From: Stomoxys calcitrans
Taxonomy: Eukaryota > Arthropoda > Insecta > Diptera > Muscidae
Direction: 5' to 3'
NCBI RefSeq assembly: GCF_963082655.1
Contig: NC_081556.1
Location: 153,201,357 to 153,265,356 of the forward strand
Length of the DNA stretch: 64,000 nucleotides
A program made the position numbers and the translations under genes. Under the pieces are notes generated by a model. It saw nothing but the letters and a program-made list of their open reading frames with translations, was not told where the DNA came from and made no database searches. The first letter of the stretch is position 1, and each line of letters opens with the position of its first letter. Below are positions 10,307 to 21,939 of the stretch, piece after piece.

Positions 10307-10811
10307 CAAAGATCAGGAAAAATATCTACGCCTTATTTTGGCATTCCATGCCACAGGAGTCCTTTCAGCGGTCGCTTACTCTTTATTGCCTTACATTGTA
10401 ACAAAAAATCAGAACTCTGGATTACGCGATAGGAAATTCTCCACCGTTACCCTCCTCTTGGTCGACAAGCAATGGTGATCTGATAGCAGCTATGTTGGAG
10501 ATAAGGAACTTTGATCCTTTCCTAATATTTTCCCAAATTTACTTGTAGTTCATATTGAAGACTTTACAATGAATCAAATCAAGAATATTTCATTTCCCTT
10601 TAGCTACTGTGCACCCATAAAGTAAATGATAATAATAACAACAACAATAATAATAACAAAGCAAGAACCACAGCAAAGAACTTTTTGAAGGTTTTACTAA
10701 AATTGTTATGACTTTAACGACAATCGTCAGCAAAACAACATAGTCAGCATTACCACTACAATGAAGATGGTGAGTATGATTATGATGTTGATCATCATCA
10801 TCATCAAAAGT

Positions 10812-10842
<31 letters not shown>

Positions 10843-11384
10843 CAATGAACAATGAAAGGCAATAACTACAAAAACTATGACAATGACAGCATTACAAGCA
10901 TCAACATCAACAGCAGTAGCGGTAGCATTAATTATGACTGTCACCAACAACCGTTGCTGCGGCAACTCTGCTGTCATAGGACAAGTACTTGTGGTCCCCT
11001 TCTGCTAAGTAGAGAGAAAACTGTAATGCGGTTGTGACTATGAACGGATATGCACGACTTATGGTAAACGCACACACACTCACACACACACCGAAAGATT
11101 TTTCCTCTTCTAACCACACATAGTCACGTTAAAGTTTTTGTTGTAACTTTCCTCTAGAATTTTGTTGAAAAAGTGGCGAAAAGGTTTGTTTTCCCACACA
11201 ACTTTTCCCCAGAACTAAGGTAGTGTTATTTTGAAAAATGATGAAAATGACGATAATATCATCGAAACATTTTCTACACTAATTGAATATGGGTTTCCTG
11301 TGAATTACCCGCAGTCAAGTGTCACCCTTGTCTGGGGTATGAACATGAGAAGACTAAGATACACTTAAAAAAAAGAAAACCCGA
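10307..11384. other. Gene-free stretch with simple repeats
   Basis: Low-complexity DNA with AAT/AAC runs (about 10625-10660), an ATC run near 10793, a CAG run (10811-10840) and CA runs near 11070-11090. Frames here are short and built of His, Asn, Ala or Ser runs. I see no supportable exon. Confidence 0.55.
10811..10840. repeat. (CAG)n trinucleotide repeat
   Basis: About nine GCA/CAG units, readable as poly-Ala on the minus strand and poly-Gln or poly-Ser on the plus strand. No flanking conserved coding sequence is seen, so a coding role is not supported. Confidence 0.9.
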
Positions 11385-11573
11385 ACTTCCGATTTAAGGT
11401 CGCACATTTATCAACCAATTTTGCTGAAGTAGGGTGGAGTGACTTGCATTAAAACCCACCACAGATCGGACCATATTTACATACAGCCGCCATGCTGCCA
11501 TGACAAGCTGACACCAAACCTTTGATTTAAGGTCTTCAGACCATACGACATTCATTTTTGTACCCAGCACAGC
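11385..11573 (+). mobile_element. Type B monomer fragment
   Basis: Degenerate B-type monomer pieces ('ttccgatttaaggtc', 'ttttgctgaagtagggtg', 'cagatcggaccatatt', 'gatttaaggtcttcagacc'). No ends and no core. Confidence 0.55.
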
Positions 11574-11574
11574 A

Positions 11575-11896
11575 GCAAAGGAGCTCAGAGGTTAACATGT
11601 CCGTCTATGATGCTGAACGCCTGGGTTCGAATCCTGTCAAGAAGTCCACAAAAAAAATTTAAACGGTGGCCTTACCTCCTTATGCTGGCGCCGTTTTTAA
11701 AGTACTATGCCATATAAGAACTTCTGCCAAAAGATGTGTCGCATTGCGGAATGCCGTTCGGAATCGGCTACAAAAAGGAGTCCCCCTATTATTGAGCTTA
11801 AATTTTGAATCGGACAGCACTCACTGATATGTGAGAAGCTCTTACACGGCATAATACATCACAAATGTCGCTAGCATTAGAATAGGATAACCACCG
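11575..11896 (+). mobile_element. SINE2 copy with an inverted SINE2 tail piece
   Basis: The plus part (11575-11845) has a tRNA-like head ('agctcagaggttaacatgtc', B-box-like 'gggttcgaatcctg') and body ('cattgcggaatgccgttcgg', 'attattgagctt', 'cactgatatgtgagaagctc'). The last ~50 bp (11846-11896) is SINE2 body on the opposite strand: reversed it reads 'cggtggttatcc', 'aatgctagcgacatttgtga' and 'tattatgcc'. The copy is therefore a fold-back composite. Confidence 0.7.
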
Positions 11897-11906
11897 TTGA
11901 CTTTGT

Positions 11907-14450
11907 TATACCCACCACCGAAGGATATAAAAATTCCGTTTGCAACACATCGAAATATCCATTTCGGACCCTACAAAGTATATAGGGTCGGTATATATAT
12001 CAGCGTAAAAATCTAAGACGATCTAGCCATGTCCGTCCGTCTGTCTGTTGAAATCACGCTTCAGTCTTTAAAAATAGAGATATTGAGCTGAAACTTTGCC
12101 CAGATTCTTTTTTTGTCCATAAGCAGGTTAAATTTGAAGATGGGCTATATCGGACTATATCTTGATATAGCCCTCATATAGACCGATCCGCCGATTTAGG
12201 GTCTTAGGCCAATAAAAGCCACATTTATTAGCCGATTTTGCTGAAATTTGGGACAATAAGTTGTGTTAGGCCCTTCGCCATCCTTCGTCAATTTGGATCA
12301 AATCGGTCCAGATTTGGATATAGCTGCCTTATAGACCGTTCCTCCGATTTAGGGTCTTAGGCAAATAAAAGCCACATTTATTGTCCGATTTTGCTGAAAT
12401 TTGGGACAGTGAGTTGTGTTAGGCCAAACGACATTCTTCGTCAATTTGGCTCAGATTGGTTCAGATTTGGATATAGCTGCCATATAGACCGTTCCTCCGA
12501 TTTAAGGTTTGGATTCATAAAAGGCGTTTTTATTATTCGATTTTGCTGAAATTTGGGGCAGTGAGTTGTGTTAGGCCCTTCGACATCCTTCGTCAATTTG
12601 GCTCAGATCGGTCCAGATTTGGATACAGCTGCCATATAGACCGTTCCTCCGATTTAGGGTCTTAGGCCCATAAAGCCACATTTATTATCCGATTTTGCTG
12701 AAATTTGGGACAGTAAGTTGTGTTAGGCCCTTCGACATTCTTCGTCAATTTGGCTCAGATCGGTGCAGATTTGGATATAGCTACCATATAGACCGATCCT
12801 CCGATTTAGGGTCTTAGTCCCATAAGGGTCACATTTATTATCCGATTTTAATGAAATTTGGGGCAGTAAGTTGTGTTAGGCCTTTTAACATCATTTGTCA
12901 ATTTGGCTCAGATCGGTTCAGATTTGGATATAGCTGCCATATAGACAGATCCTCCGATTTAGCGCCTTAGGCCCATAAAAGCCACATTTATTATCCGATT
13001 AAGCTGAAATTTGGGAGAGTGAGTTGTGTTAGGCCCTTCGACATCCATCGTCAATTTGGCCATGATCGGATCAGATTTGGATATAGCTGCCATACATACC
13101 GATCCTCTGATTTTGGGTCTTAGGCCCATAAAAGCCACATTTATTATCCGATTTTACTGAAATTTGGGACAGTAAGTTGTGTTAGGCCCTTCAATATCCT
13201 TCGTCAATTTGGCTCAGATCGGTTCTGATTTGGATATAGCTGCCATATAGACCGTTCCTAAGATTTAGGGTCTTAGGCCCATAAAAGCCACATTTATTAT
13301 CCGATTTTGCTGAAATTTGGGACAGTAAGTTGTGTTAGGCCCTTCAACATCCTTCGTCAATTTGGCTCAGATCGGTTCAGATTTGGATATAGCTGTCATA
13401 TAGACAGATCTGCCGATTTAGGGTCTTAGGCCCATAAAAAGCACATTTATTATCCGATTTTGCTGAAATTTGGGACAGTAAGTTGTGTTAGGCCTTTCAA
13501 CATCATTCGTCAATTTGGCTCATATCGGTTCAGATTTGGATATAACTACCATATAGACCGATCCTCCGATTTAGGGTCTTAGGCCCATAAAAGCCACATT
13601 TATTACCCGATTTTAATGAAATTTTGGGGCAGTGAGTTGTGTTAGGTCCTTCGACATCCTTCGTCAATTTGGATCAAATCGGTCCAAATTTGGATATAGC
13701 TGCCTTATAGACCGTTCCTCCGATTTAGGGTCTTAGACCTATAAAAGCCACATTTATTATACGATTTTGCTGAAGTTTGGGACAGTAAGTTGTGTTAGGC
13801 TCTTTAACATTCTTCGTCAATTTGGCTCAGATCGGTTCAGATTTGGATATAGCTACCATATAGACCGATCCGCTGATTTAAGGTTTTGGACCCATAAAAG
13901 GCGTTTTTATTATTCGATTTTGCTGAAATTTGGAGCAGTGAGTTGTGAAAGGCCCTTCGACATCCTTGTTCAATTACACTCAGATCGGTTCAGATTTGGA
14001 TATAGCTTTCATTTAGACCTATATCTTGATTTAATGTTTTGGGTCCATAAAAGGTGCATTTGCTGTCCGATGTTGCCGAAATTTGGGATAGAGGGTTAAG
14101 TGAAGCCCCTCCACATATTTCTGGAATTTGGTGTAGATCGATCAAGATTTGCATATAGCAAATCTTGGCCCAAAAATAGGCGCATTTATAATCCGATTTA
14201 ACTGAAATTTGACACATTGACTTATGTTAGACTTTCCGACATCCATGTTGTATATGGCTCAGATCGGTTAGTTTTAGATATAGCTACTAAAAAGACCAAT
14301 ATTTTGTTATACACAATTGAACAATGACTTTTGCTTATTAGTATTTGGTCCAAATCAGATCATATTTCGATAAAACTGCTATGGGACATAGGGTTTGCAA
14401 TTTTCACCCTCCAAGGTTCGGCCAGGCCGAACTTAATGCCTTTTTACTTG
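11907..14450 (+). mobile_element. Complete type B mini-me/DINE-like element with ~14 tandem monomers
   Basis: The left end is 'tatacccaccaccgaagga', then 'gtttgcaacacatcgaaata'. The core is 'gacgatctagccatg' and GTCCGTCCGTCTGTCTG (about 12029-12048). Roughly fourteen direct repeats follow, with spacing close to 152-153 bp (gatttgg at 12311, 12464, 12616, 12768). The right end carries 'ttcggccaggccgaactt' and 'gcctttttacttg'. At 2.54 kb it is the longest complete element here. A period divisible by three makes long, meaningless periodic frames. Confidence 0.85.
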
Positions 14451-15201
14451 ATTGTAATATTATTTTATATTTTATTTTTTCAGTGTTCCACTTTCACATT
14501 TTCCTAGCTTCGAAAGCCCCTGTTCGTTTAAGGAAACGTTTAAATGGGTCTCATTTAAAATGAGCCACATAACCACACTGCAGCAGGGTCGACGAAGGTA
14601 TTAACAAACCCCTGCCAAACACAAAACAACAACATCAACGTCAATACCAACACCAACACCAACAATGTGGCTTAGCAATTATCAAGAAATGCGAGCAAAA
14701 CTTTACCTCATTCGGATGTTCGACGTATAACTTTGAGAGATATGTCAAAAATTTTGCTAAAGATGTTAATGACAATGATGACAATGTCGTTGTTGTTGCG
14801 CTGTTGCCTTTGCCCTAGCTATTGTCGATGGGGTTGCGTTATGGTAATGACATGTGGCTCACCGAACATTTGCCGATGATTAAAAAACTAATTTTCTCTA
14901 ATAACCTCCTAATTTTATTAAATTAATGCCAATACTTTTAATTAAAATTGTTTCAAAAGGGTAAGAATTGTTATAGGCAACCTTAACGGTGTGATAACGC
15001 ACACACACACACACACACACCCAAGGTATTGGTGTTATAATGGCCCTGCCAATGAAGGATTGAAGGAGACGAAAGGCAAATTTGGTTGACAAACTAATAT
15101 TTGAAATATTTGCATGGGGAGGAAATTGGGTGAAAATAGGAGGGTTGAATAAAAATTGAATTTGAACTGATAAAAAGAGTAAAGGCAAAATGTATAATTT
15201 A
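14451..15201. other. Gene-free AT-rich stretch
   Basis: AT-rich DNA with CAA/ACA runs (14620-14665), GTT runs near 14790 and a CA microsatellite at 14999-15021. Nothing recognisable as an exon. Confidence 0.55.
14999..15021. repeat. (CA)n microsatellite
   Basis: About eleven uninterrupted CA units. Confidence 0.9.
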
Positions 15202-15390
15202 CGAGGACTGCTATATAAGTTTCTGGCCTTTCATGAAAATGCAAATTTTTATCATCAAAAACGTTTTTACTGTTATTCAAAATAACTTTCAGCATAATAT
15301 ATGCACTTTTTCATGCTACCGAAAAAATTGCCGTGATAATCAACGTCGAAAGTTGTGAAAAATGGTCGCACGGTTGTGAGAATTGGTCCA
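15202..15390. mobile_element. Mariner-like element end fragment
   Basis: Begins directly after a TA with CGAGGACTGCTATATAAGTT, which resembles the terminal inverted repeat of one group of mariner elements as I recall them. About 190 bp of non-coding sequence follows before the type C element at 15395 cuts it off. No transposase frame and no second end. Family assignment is from the terminal motif only. Confidence 0.45.
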
Positions 15391-15394
15391 TTTT

Positions 15395-17534
15395 TATACC
15401 CTCCACCATAGGATGGAGGTATACTTATTTCGTCATTCTGTTTGTAACTCCTCGAAATATTCGTCTAAGACCCCAAAAAAGTATTGGGTTGCCCAAAAAG
15501 TAATTGCGGATTTTTTAAAAGAAAGTAAATGCATTTTTAATAAAACTTAGAATGAACTTTAATCAAATGTACTTTTTTTACACTTTTTTCTAAAGCAAGC
15601 TAAAAGTAACAGCTGATAACTGACAGAAGAAAGAATGCAATTACAGAGTCACAAGCTGCGAAAAAATTTGTCCCTTTTTTCTAAAGCAAGCTAAAAGTAA
15701 CAGCTGATAACTGACAGAAGAAAGAATGCAATTACAGAGTCACAAGCTGTGAAAAAATTTGTCAACGCCAACTATATGAAAAATCCGCAATTACTTTTTG
15801 GGCAACCCAATATATATATTCTTGATTGTCATGACATTTTAAGTCGAACTAGCCATATCCGTCCGTCCATCTGTCCGCACGTCTGTCCGTCTGTCTGTGG
15901 AAGCACGCTAACTTTCGAAAGAGTAAAGCTAGCAGCTTGAAATTTTGCACAAATACTTTTTATTAGTGTGGGTCGGTTGGAATTGTAAATGGACTATATA
16001 GGTCCACGTTTTGATATAGCTGCCATATAAACCGATATGGGATCTTGACTTCTTGAGCCGCTAGAGGGCACAATTCTTATCTGATTTGGCTGAAATCTTG
16101 CATGAGGTGTTTTTTTTATGACTTCCAACAACTGTGCTGAGTATGGTTCAAATCGGTATATAACTTGATATAGCTGCCATATAAACCGATCTGGGGTCTT
16201 GACTTCTTAAGCCACTAGAGGGCGCAATTACTATCCGATTTAGTTAAAATTTTGAATGAGGTGTTTTGTTATGACTTTCAACAACTGTGGCAAATATGGT
16301 TGAAATCGGACCATTACCTGATATATCTGCCATATAAACCGATCAGGGGACTTGATTTCTTCAGCCACTAGAGGGCGCAATTATTATCCGATTTAGTTAA
16401 AATTTTGAATGAGGTGTTCTGTTATGACTTTCAACAACTGTGCCAAATATGGTTGAAAACGTTCCATTACCTGATATAGCTGCCATATAAACCGATCTGG
16501 GATCTTGACTTCTTGAGCCGCTAGAGGGCACAATTCTTATCCGATTTGGCTGAAATTTAGCATGAGGTCTTTTGTTTTGACTTTCAACAACTGTGGCAAA
16601 TATGGTTGAAATCAGTCCATATCCTGCTGTAGCTACCATATAAACCGATCTGGGATCTTGACTTCTTGAACCGCTAGAGGGCACAATTCTTATTCGATTT
16701 GGCTGAAATTTTGCATAAGACATTTTATTATGACTTCCAATAACTGTGCTGAGTATGGTTGAAATCGGTATATAACCTGATATAGTTGCCATATAAACCG
16801 ATTTGGGGTCTTGACTTCTTGAGCCGCTAGAGGGCGCAATTCATATCCAATTTGGCGGAAATTTAGCATGACCTGTTTTGTTGTGACTTCGAACAAGTGT
16901 GCCAAAAATGGTTCAAATCGATGCATAACCTGATATAGCTGTCATATAAACCGATCTTTAATCTTGACTTCATGAGCCACTAGAGGGCGCAATTCATATC
17001 CGATTTGGCGGAAATTTTGCATGACGTGTTTTGTTATGACTTCGAACAAGTGTGCCAAAAATGGTTCAAATCGATGCATAACCTGATATAGCTGACATTT
17101 AAACCGATCTGGTATCTTGACTTCTTGAGCCTATAGAGGGCGTAATTATTAACCTATTTGGCTGAATTTTGTACAACGACTTCTCCCATGACCTTCAACA
17201 TACGTATCGAATAGGGTCTGAATCGGTTTAAAGCCTAATACAGCTCCCATATAAAGCGATCTCCCTATTTCGCTTCTTGAACCCCTGAAGGGCGCAATTC
17301 TCACTCATATTGTCTGAAATTTTACACAATGACTTTTACTATGGTCTCCAACATTCAATTCAGTTTTGGTCCGAATCGGACCATAACTTGATACAGCTCC
17401 AAACTTATAGCAATTCTTTTCTTATATCCTTTGTTTGCCTAAAAAGAGATATCGGGAAAAGAATTCGACAAATGCGATCTATGGTGGTGGGTTTATAAGA
17501 TTCGGCCCGGCCGAACTTAGCACGCTTTTACTTG
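15395..17534 (+). mobile_element. Complete type C mini-me/DINE-like element (MITE nested)
   Basis: The left end is 'tataccctccaccatagga', then 'ttgtaactcctcgaaata'. A MITE interrupts the element at 15484-15810, after which the core resumes ('tcttgattgtcatgac', 'ctagccatatcc', GTCCGTCCATCTGTCCG). About eight C-type internal repeats follow ('tgacttcttgagccgctaga', 'gggcgcaattcttatccg', 'gatatagctgccatataaac'). The right end is 'attcggcccggccgaactt' plus 'agcacgcttttacttg'. Subtracting the MITE it is about 1.8 kb, longer than its relatives because of extra monomers. Confidence 0.85.
15484..15810. mobile_element. Mariner-type MITE with internal tandem duplication (327 bp)
   Basis: Perfect ~32-bp terminal inverted repeats begin TTGGGTTGCCCAAAAAGTAA, flanked by TA at 15482-15483 and 15811-15812. 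It is ~90 bp longer than its siblings because one block is present twice in tandem ('tctaaagcaagctaaaagta' through 'acaagctg', about 15589-15756). No coding capacity; it depends on a transposase supplied elsewhere. Confidence 0.9.
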
Positions 17535-17799
17535 CTATGTCTAATTCATTTTCACTGTAAAGAGCACAAATGAGGGTCGTTCGTCAAAACGTTCTGAGTA
17601 CGATTATGCTAGAAAATGCCAATTTTTCCAATGGAAATATCGGATTGGAATTGGCAACACTCACTAAGGCCTAGGCTAGAAACTTATATAGCAGGCCTCG
17701 TAGCTAAAATTTATGTTTGATATATAGCAACTGAACAAAAGATATGAAACTCAAATTTTCGTCAAAATTGATAAGCATAAGCTAACCTATGAAGCACAC

Positions 17800-17915
17800 C
17801 TCCACCTGAGTTGGTAGCGAATTTAAAAGATTTGATCTGTCACCACTGTGGAATCACAATGGACAAAAATCATCTAAGTGAGACCAACTTCAGACTGCCA
17901 CTATAACCTAATCTT
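17800..17915 (+). mobile_element. SINE1 fragment
   Basis: Shares 'gagttggtagcg', 'gtcaccactgtggaatcac', 'aatggac', 'tctaagtga' and 'ctgccactataacctaatc' with the intact SINE1 at 4601-4771. The B box is mutated beyond recognition. Confidence 0.6.
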
Positions 17916-18405
17916 AGGAAGTTTAAAAGACGAGTACCACTATTAGAGACTGCGTGTAAAGAGTGTTGCTTGATGTTATCGCTATACAATGACCTCTTTA
18001 TGCCCATAATTAAGTCATAAACTACCTTCCGTCTTGAAAACTAGAAAATGAAATATCCTCTTCCGTTTTCGCCTCATGTGATTTCTATTTCGACATCATG
18101 TCTCTAAATAAGAAACAAAATAACTTAATTATTCCCATTAAGCCTTAACATCAATTGAGGCTAATCGCTATGGCATAGCGTGAAAAGGGGAAATTTTCCT
18201 GCACACTTACTTAAAAGGTTTAGCCCAGTTTTGGTTTAATTTGGCCAAACAGCAACACTCAACACCTCTTTTGGTGTTGATGGCTTGGCAAAAAGGCTAT
18301 TTAAGCCTTTTTATGCATGTGAGCATTGTAAAAAAAAACACGACCAACACCAGGTGGCTTCTTGTGGCAGTTAATGAGAAAGACTGCGGGAGAGAGTTTT
18401 ATAAG

Positions 18406-18429
18406 CACACACACACACACACACACACA
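18406..18429. repeat. (CA)n microsatellite
   Basis: About twelve uninterrupted CA units. Confidence 0.9.
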
Positions 18430-18920
18430 TCTACGCACAAAGGATTACCATTGACAGCAATGGAATTAAACAAAACAAGAAAAACAAAGCACCATCACAA
18501 GTGAGCATACCAATAAAAAAAAAACAACAAACTAATCTACATGCATTTACACTTTCTACACCTATTATTGTTGTTGGTGTTAACAAGCTTCCTCACCAAA
18601 AAGGAAGCTTTCAAAATTGAAGTTGTTTTTCTGCTTAGCAATCCTTTCGAAGCAACGAAAATAGGCCAGTAGAGTGACAACCAAAATTCGCCTTTCCCTT
18701 AAATTTCGTTTTGCCGTTGTTCCATCGAGCATGAAAGGGAAACAAAAATGTAGAAACCCTCTTTCAAAATACTTTGCCGAAGAAAGGGGGAAAATGCCTA
18801 TGGAAAACATGAAGGATAGGTTAAATGTTAGGCAAAGGCAAACTTTCAAACCCCTACCCTACTACAAGGGAACTAAATGTAATTTTACAAAGTTTAAATA
18901 ACAAAGCAAAAAAAATAGTT

Positions 18921-19132
18921 CAGGATCATGGTCTGGGTGGCTCTACTTACCTGATGAACTAATTTCAGGATCATGGTCTGGGTGGCTCTACTTACTTGAT
19001 GAACTAATTTCAGGATCATAGTCTGGGTGGCTCCACTTACCTGATGAAATAATTTCAGGATCATGGTCTGGGTGACTCTACTTTCCTGATGAACTAATTT
19101 CAGGATCATGCTCTGGGTGGCTCGACTTACCG
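18921..19132. repeat. 45-bp minisatellite, ~4.7 copies
   Basis: Unit starts at 18921, 18966, 19011, 19056 and 19101, an exact 45-bp spacing. The unit contains 'aggatcatggtctgggtggc' and 'acttacctgatgaactaatt'. Few substitutions separate the units. Because 45 is divisible by three, the minus strand shows a 15-residue periodic frame (MILKLVHQVSRATQT), not flanked by coding sequence. Confidence 0.95.
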
Positions 19133-19377
19133 GATTTTATTATTAGGTATCCTTTTGGGTCCCTTGATATAAAACATAAACCGTAGCCGAAGACTACCCA
19201 ACATTTGCGATAAATTCGATATTTAGGGAAAGGTCCCATTCTGGGGAATGGGTCCCATTCTAGAAACCCTTAAAACAGGCATATTTGGATCAACAGGCGA
19301 TCAATTTCATATGGAACTTCAATGAAGAAATTTTTGGAGTAGAATACGAATTTGATATATGATTAGGGAACAAGTCG
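19133..19377. other. Gene-free stretch
   Basis: Nothing recognisable except a short direct repeat of 'gtcccattct' (about 19224-19262). Confidence 0.5.
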
Positions 19378-19969
19378 CCCAAACCCTGATATAGCTCCCA
19401 TATAAACCGATCTCCAGATAAGACTTCATGAGCTCCTACAGGGCGTAATTCTTATCCGATTTGGCTGATATTTTGCACAGTGACGTTTTCTATGACCTTT
19501 AGCATTTGTGCCAGATATGGTCTGAATCGGTCTTTAACATTTTATAGCGCCCATATAAACCGATCTTTCGATTTTAATTCTTGTGCCCCTAAAGGGCACA
19601 ATTCATATCCGATTTGGTTGAAATTTTCTCAATTGCATGTGCTATGGTCTCCAACCTCCAATTCAAGTATGGCCCGAAACGATTGGGTTGCCCAAAAAGT
19701 AATTGCGGATTTTTTAAAAGAAAGTAAATGCATTTTTAATAAAACTTAGAATGAACTCTAATCAAATATACTTTTTTTACACTTTTTTTCTAAAGCAAGC
19801 TAAAAGTAAAAGCTGATAACTGACAGAAGAAAGAATGCAATTACAGAATCACAAGCTGTGAAAAAATTTGGCAACGCCGACTATATGAAAAATCCGCAAT
19901 TACTTTTTGGGCAACCCAATATAAGGTATATAAAATTCGGCCCGGTCGAACTTAACACGCTTTTACTTG
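19378..19969 (+). mobile_element. Type C mini-me/DINE-like element, 5'-truncated
   Basis: Internal C repeats ('tgatatagctcccatataaa', 'ttatccgatttggctga') run to the right end 'attcggcccggtcgaactta' plus 'acacgcttttacttg'. The core and left end are missing. A MITE is nested at 19683-19919. Confidence 0.75.
19683..19919. mobile_element. Mariner-type MITE (237 bp)
   Basis: Standard-length copy with TTGGGTTGCCCAAAAAGTAA at the left and its inverse at the right. TA follows on the right, but the left flank reads GA, so one target base has mutated. It splits the type C element. Confidence 0.9.
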
Positions 19970-19975
19970 TTATTA

Positions 19976-20935
19976 CATTTCTATATCCATTTGAATATTC
20001 AAAGACGAGCCAATCTGCATCAAATTTAGTTCCGGCCCTCAGAATCCTTATATAAGCCACAGTTTTAAATTTCAGAGAAATCGATTAATAAAAGAGAATT
20101 TTATACCTTAGCTTGGCAGATCAGTCTGTATGACAGCTTTATTGAAATATGGTGGATTCTACACTATATTTGGTTTGGACATCGATTGACCTAGTCCAAC
20201 TCACTTGCCAAATTTCAAACAAATCGGATAATAAATGGGTTTTTATGCTCTTTACTCCCTAAATCAGCAGCTCAACTCCCTAAATCGACCAATAGACCAA
20301 GGCATCCATGTATATCGAAATATGGTATGATTTGGACCATCTCCGGACAACAGGAGGCCAAGGCCAACTCACTGTACAAAAAAATCAACAACGAGGTATC
20401 TATTCTAAGACACCGTTCTAAATGTCAGCGAAGTCGGGCTTAAGACCCAACATGGGCAGATCGGTCTATATGACAACTATATCAAAATATTTTTCGATCT
20501 GGACTACACTGCTTTCGGACAATGAGAGGGCTAGTCCAACTCACTGATCTTAATTTCAGCGAAATCGGCTAATAAATGTTACGTTTTTGGTCTTAAGACC
20601 CTAAATCGCCCGATAGGTCTACATGTCAGCTATGTCTAAGTAAAGTCGGATGTGAACCATACACCATTGGGATAGGGTGGCCTAGTGTTGCAAATTTCAA
20701 CGAAATCATGTAATAAATAAGGCTCGGGCAGCATTATTTAAATATCTTTTAAAACGGGCCATACCCTTTTCGAACATAAGGAGGCCTAGTGCATCTTCGA
20801 TTCCAAGATTCTGGGAAATTAGATAATGAATGATGCTGGTATTGGCTTAAAACCTTAAATCGGCAGATCGGTCAATGTATCAACTTTCTCAAAATATAAT
20901 CCGATGATGAGGTCCGAGAAGAACCACATACTTTA
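19976..20935 (-). mobile_element. Type D element, degenerate
   Basis: Repeats of 'aaatttcagcgaaatcgg', 'aataaatg', 'ttaagaccctaaatcgcc' and 'ggcctagtgc'/'ggcctagtccaactcac' as in the type D element at 8874. No core or clean ends. Confidence 0.55.
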
Positions 20936-20937
20936 TA

Positions 20938-20956
20938 GTGTGTGTGTGTGTGTGTG
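20938..20956. repeat. (GT)n microsatellite
   Basis: About nine uninterrupted GT units at the edge of the degenerate type D element. Confidence 0.85.
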
Positions 20957-21039
20957 GCCTAACAACTTTCAAGTATAGAGAATTTTATACTTTAAAGTTT
21001 GGAACCATCCCGTCTGGTTGATGTATTTGGCCAGCGCAA

Positions 21040-21115
21040 ACTTCAGACAACACATTTCAGCAATAATTATCCCCTAACAAATGCTGGCAACATTTCTAAG
21101 GTCTAAGGGCTGCCA
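21040..21115 (+). mobile_element. Short SINE2-like fragment
   Basis: 'aattatcccctaacaaatgc', 'tggcaacatttctaagg' resembles the SINE2 body ('ggttatcccctcctaatgctggcgacattt'). Too short to be certain. Confidence 0.35.
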
Positions 21116-21140
21116 ATAGGAGCCCGGACCACCTTACCAT

Positions 21141-21915
21141 ACTAAAATCTTCGACACCAAGTTTCGAGGTGTCTCCCACCACTTGATCTTTTCAGCGGGC
21201 TTTTGGTCTTCCCGGTATGCGCTTACCACCGTGTTTGCCTTCAAAAGACTTCTTTGCTGGAGCTTCTTCATCCATTCTGACAACATGACCTAGCCAACGC
21301 AGCCGTTGTATTTTGATGCGTTTAACTAACTAACTCGAGAGTATCTTGTATGCGATGGGGAGGAGACTTAGTCCTCTGTAGTTGGCACATTCCGTCTTGT
21401 CCCCTTTCTTGTGTACGAGATATTGTATGATGAGGTTCCAGTCATCGGGAATGCATACGCCTCATCAGCGTGTTGCCTCCGGTCTTAAATAGTTCAGCGG
21501 GTAACCCGTCGGCTCCTGTTGTCTTGTTGTTCTTTAGTCGGGTCACTGCTACTTGGACATAAATCCGACTAGGAGGTAAACATTCTATACCATCATCATT
21601 GATTGGTTCTGCGGTATCCTCTTCGCCGTCAACGTCAGACACTAGAAGTTGGAGAAAATGTTATTTTCATATCCTCAGCATGCTATATGTGTCAGTTATC
21701 AGATTTCCTTCTTTGTTCCTGCAGGATGATGTGGCTGCTCCAAAGCCATCGGTTTGATGTTTAATTCTTTGGTAGGAATTCCGGACTTCATTCTGACTCC
21801 TGAACATCTCACCGGGCCACCTAGGGCCTGGAAATTTTCCACATCTCGATAACTCCTCAGCTTGAAACATTTCAAATTTCAAAGTGTTATCAATTTCCGT
21901 TCTCAAATGGAGAAA
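21141..21915 (-). pseudogene. RTE-like LINE remnant with reverse-transcriptase core deleted
   Basis: Minus-strand remnant of the endonuclease-type LINE also present at 58309-60690 and 48757-50520. Reading 5' to 3' on the minus strand come: 'FRSQNEVRNSYQRIKHQTDG' (about 21750-21810), 'AVTRLKNNKTTGADGLPAEL' plus 'FKTGGN' (about 21480-21545), a 'KKGDKTECANYRG'-type piece in shifted frame (about 21360-21420), then directly 'IKIQRLRWLGHVVRMDEEA' (about 21255-21320) and a 'GRPK' C-terminal piece. Everything between the first RT motifs and the C-terminal tail is deleted, including the catalytic Asp-Asp motif. Stops and frameshifts confirm it is dead. RTE assignment is from motif wording. Confidence 0.8.
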
Positions 21916-21939
21916 TATTCCTTCTTTGTTAATAGAGTG

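Larger units (their letters stand above)
17535..18920. other. Gene-free stretch with a SINE1 fragment and microsatellite
   Basis: AT-rich single-copy-looking DNA. It contains a degenerate SINE1 (17800-17915) and a CA microsatellite (18406-18429). A frame of 75 codons around 18674-18901 has no recognisable domain. Confidence 0.5.

Noticed and set aside
11907..14450. CRISPR- or regulatory-array reading of the regular ~153-bp repeats
   Set aside because: Direct repeats with no unique spacers, located between recognised mini-me ends; this is the central tandem region of the element.
18894..19109. 15-residue repeat protein (MILKLVHQVSRATQT units)
   Set aside because: Follows from the 45-bp minisatellite period and lacks any non-repeat coding part.
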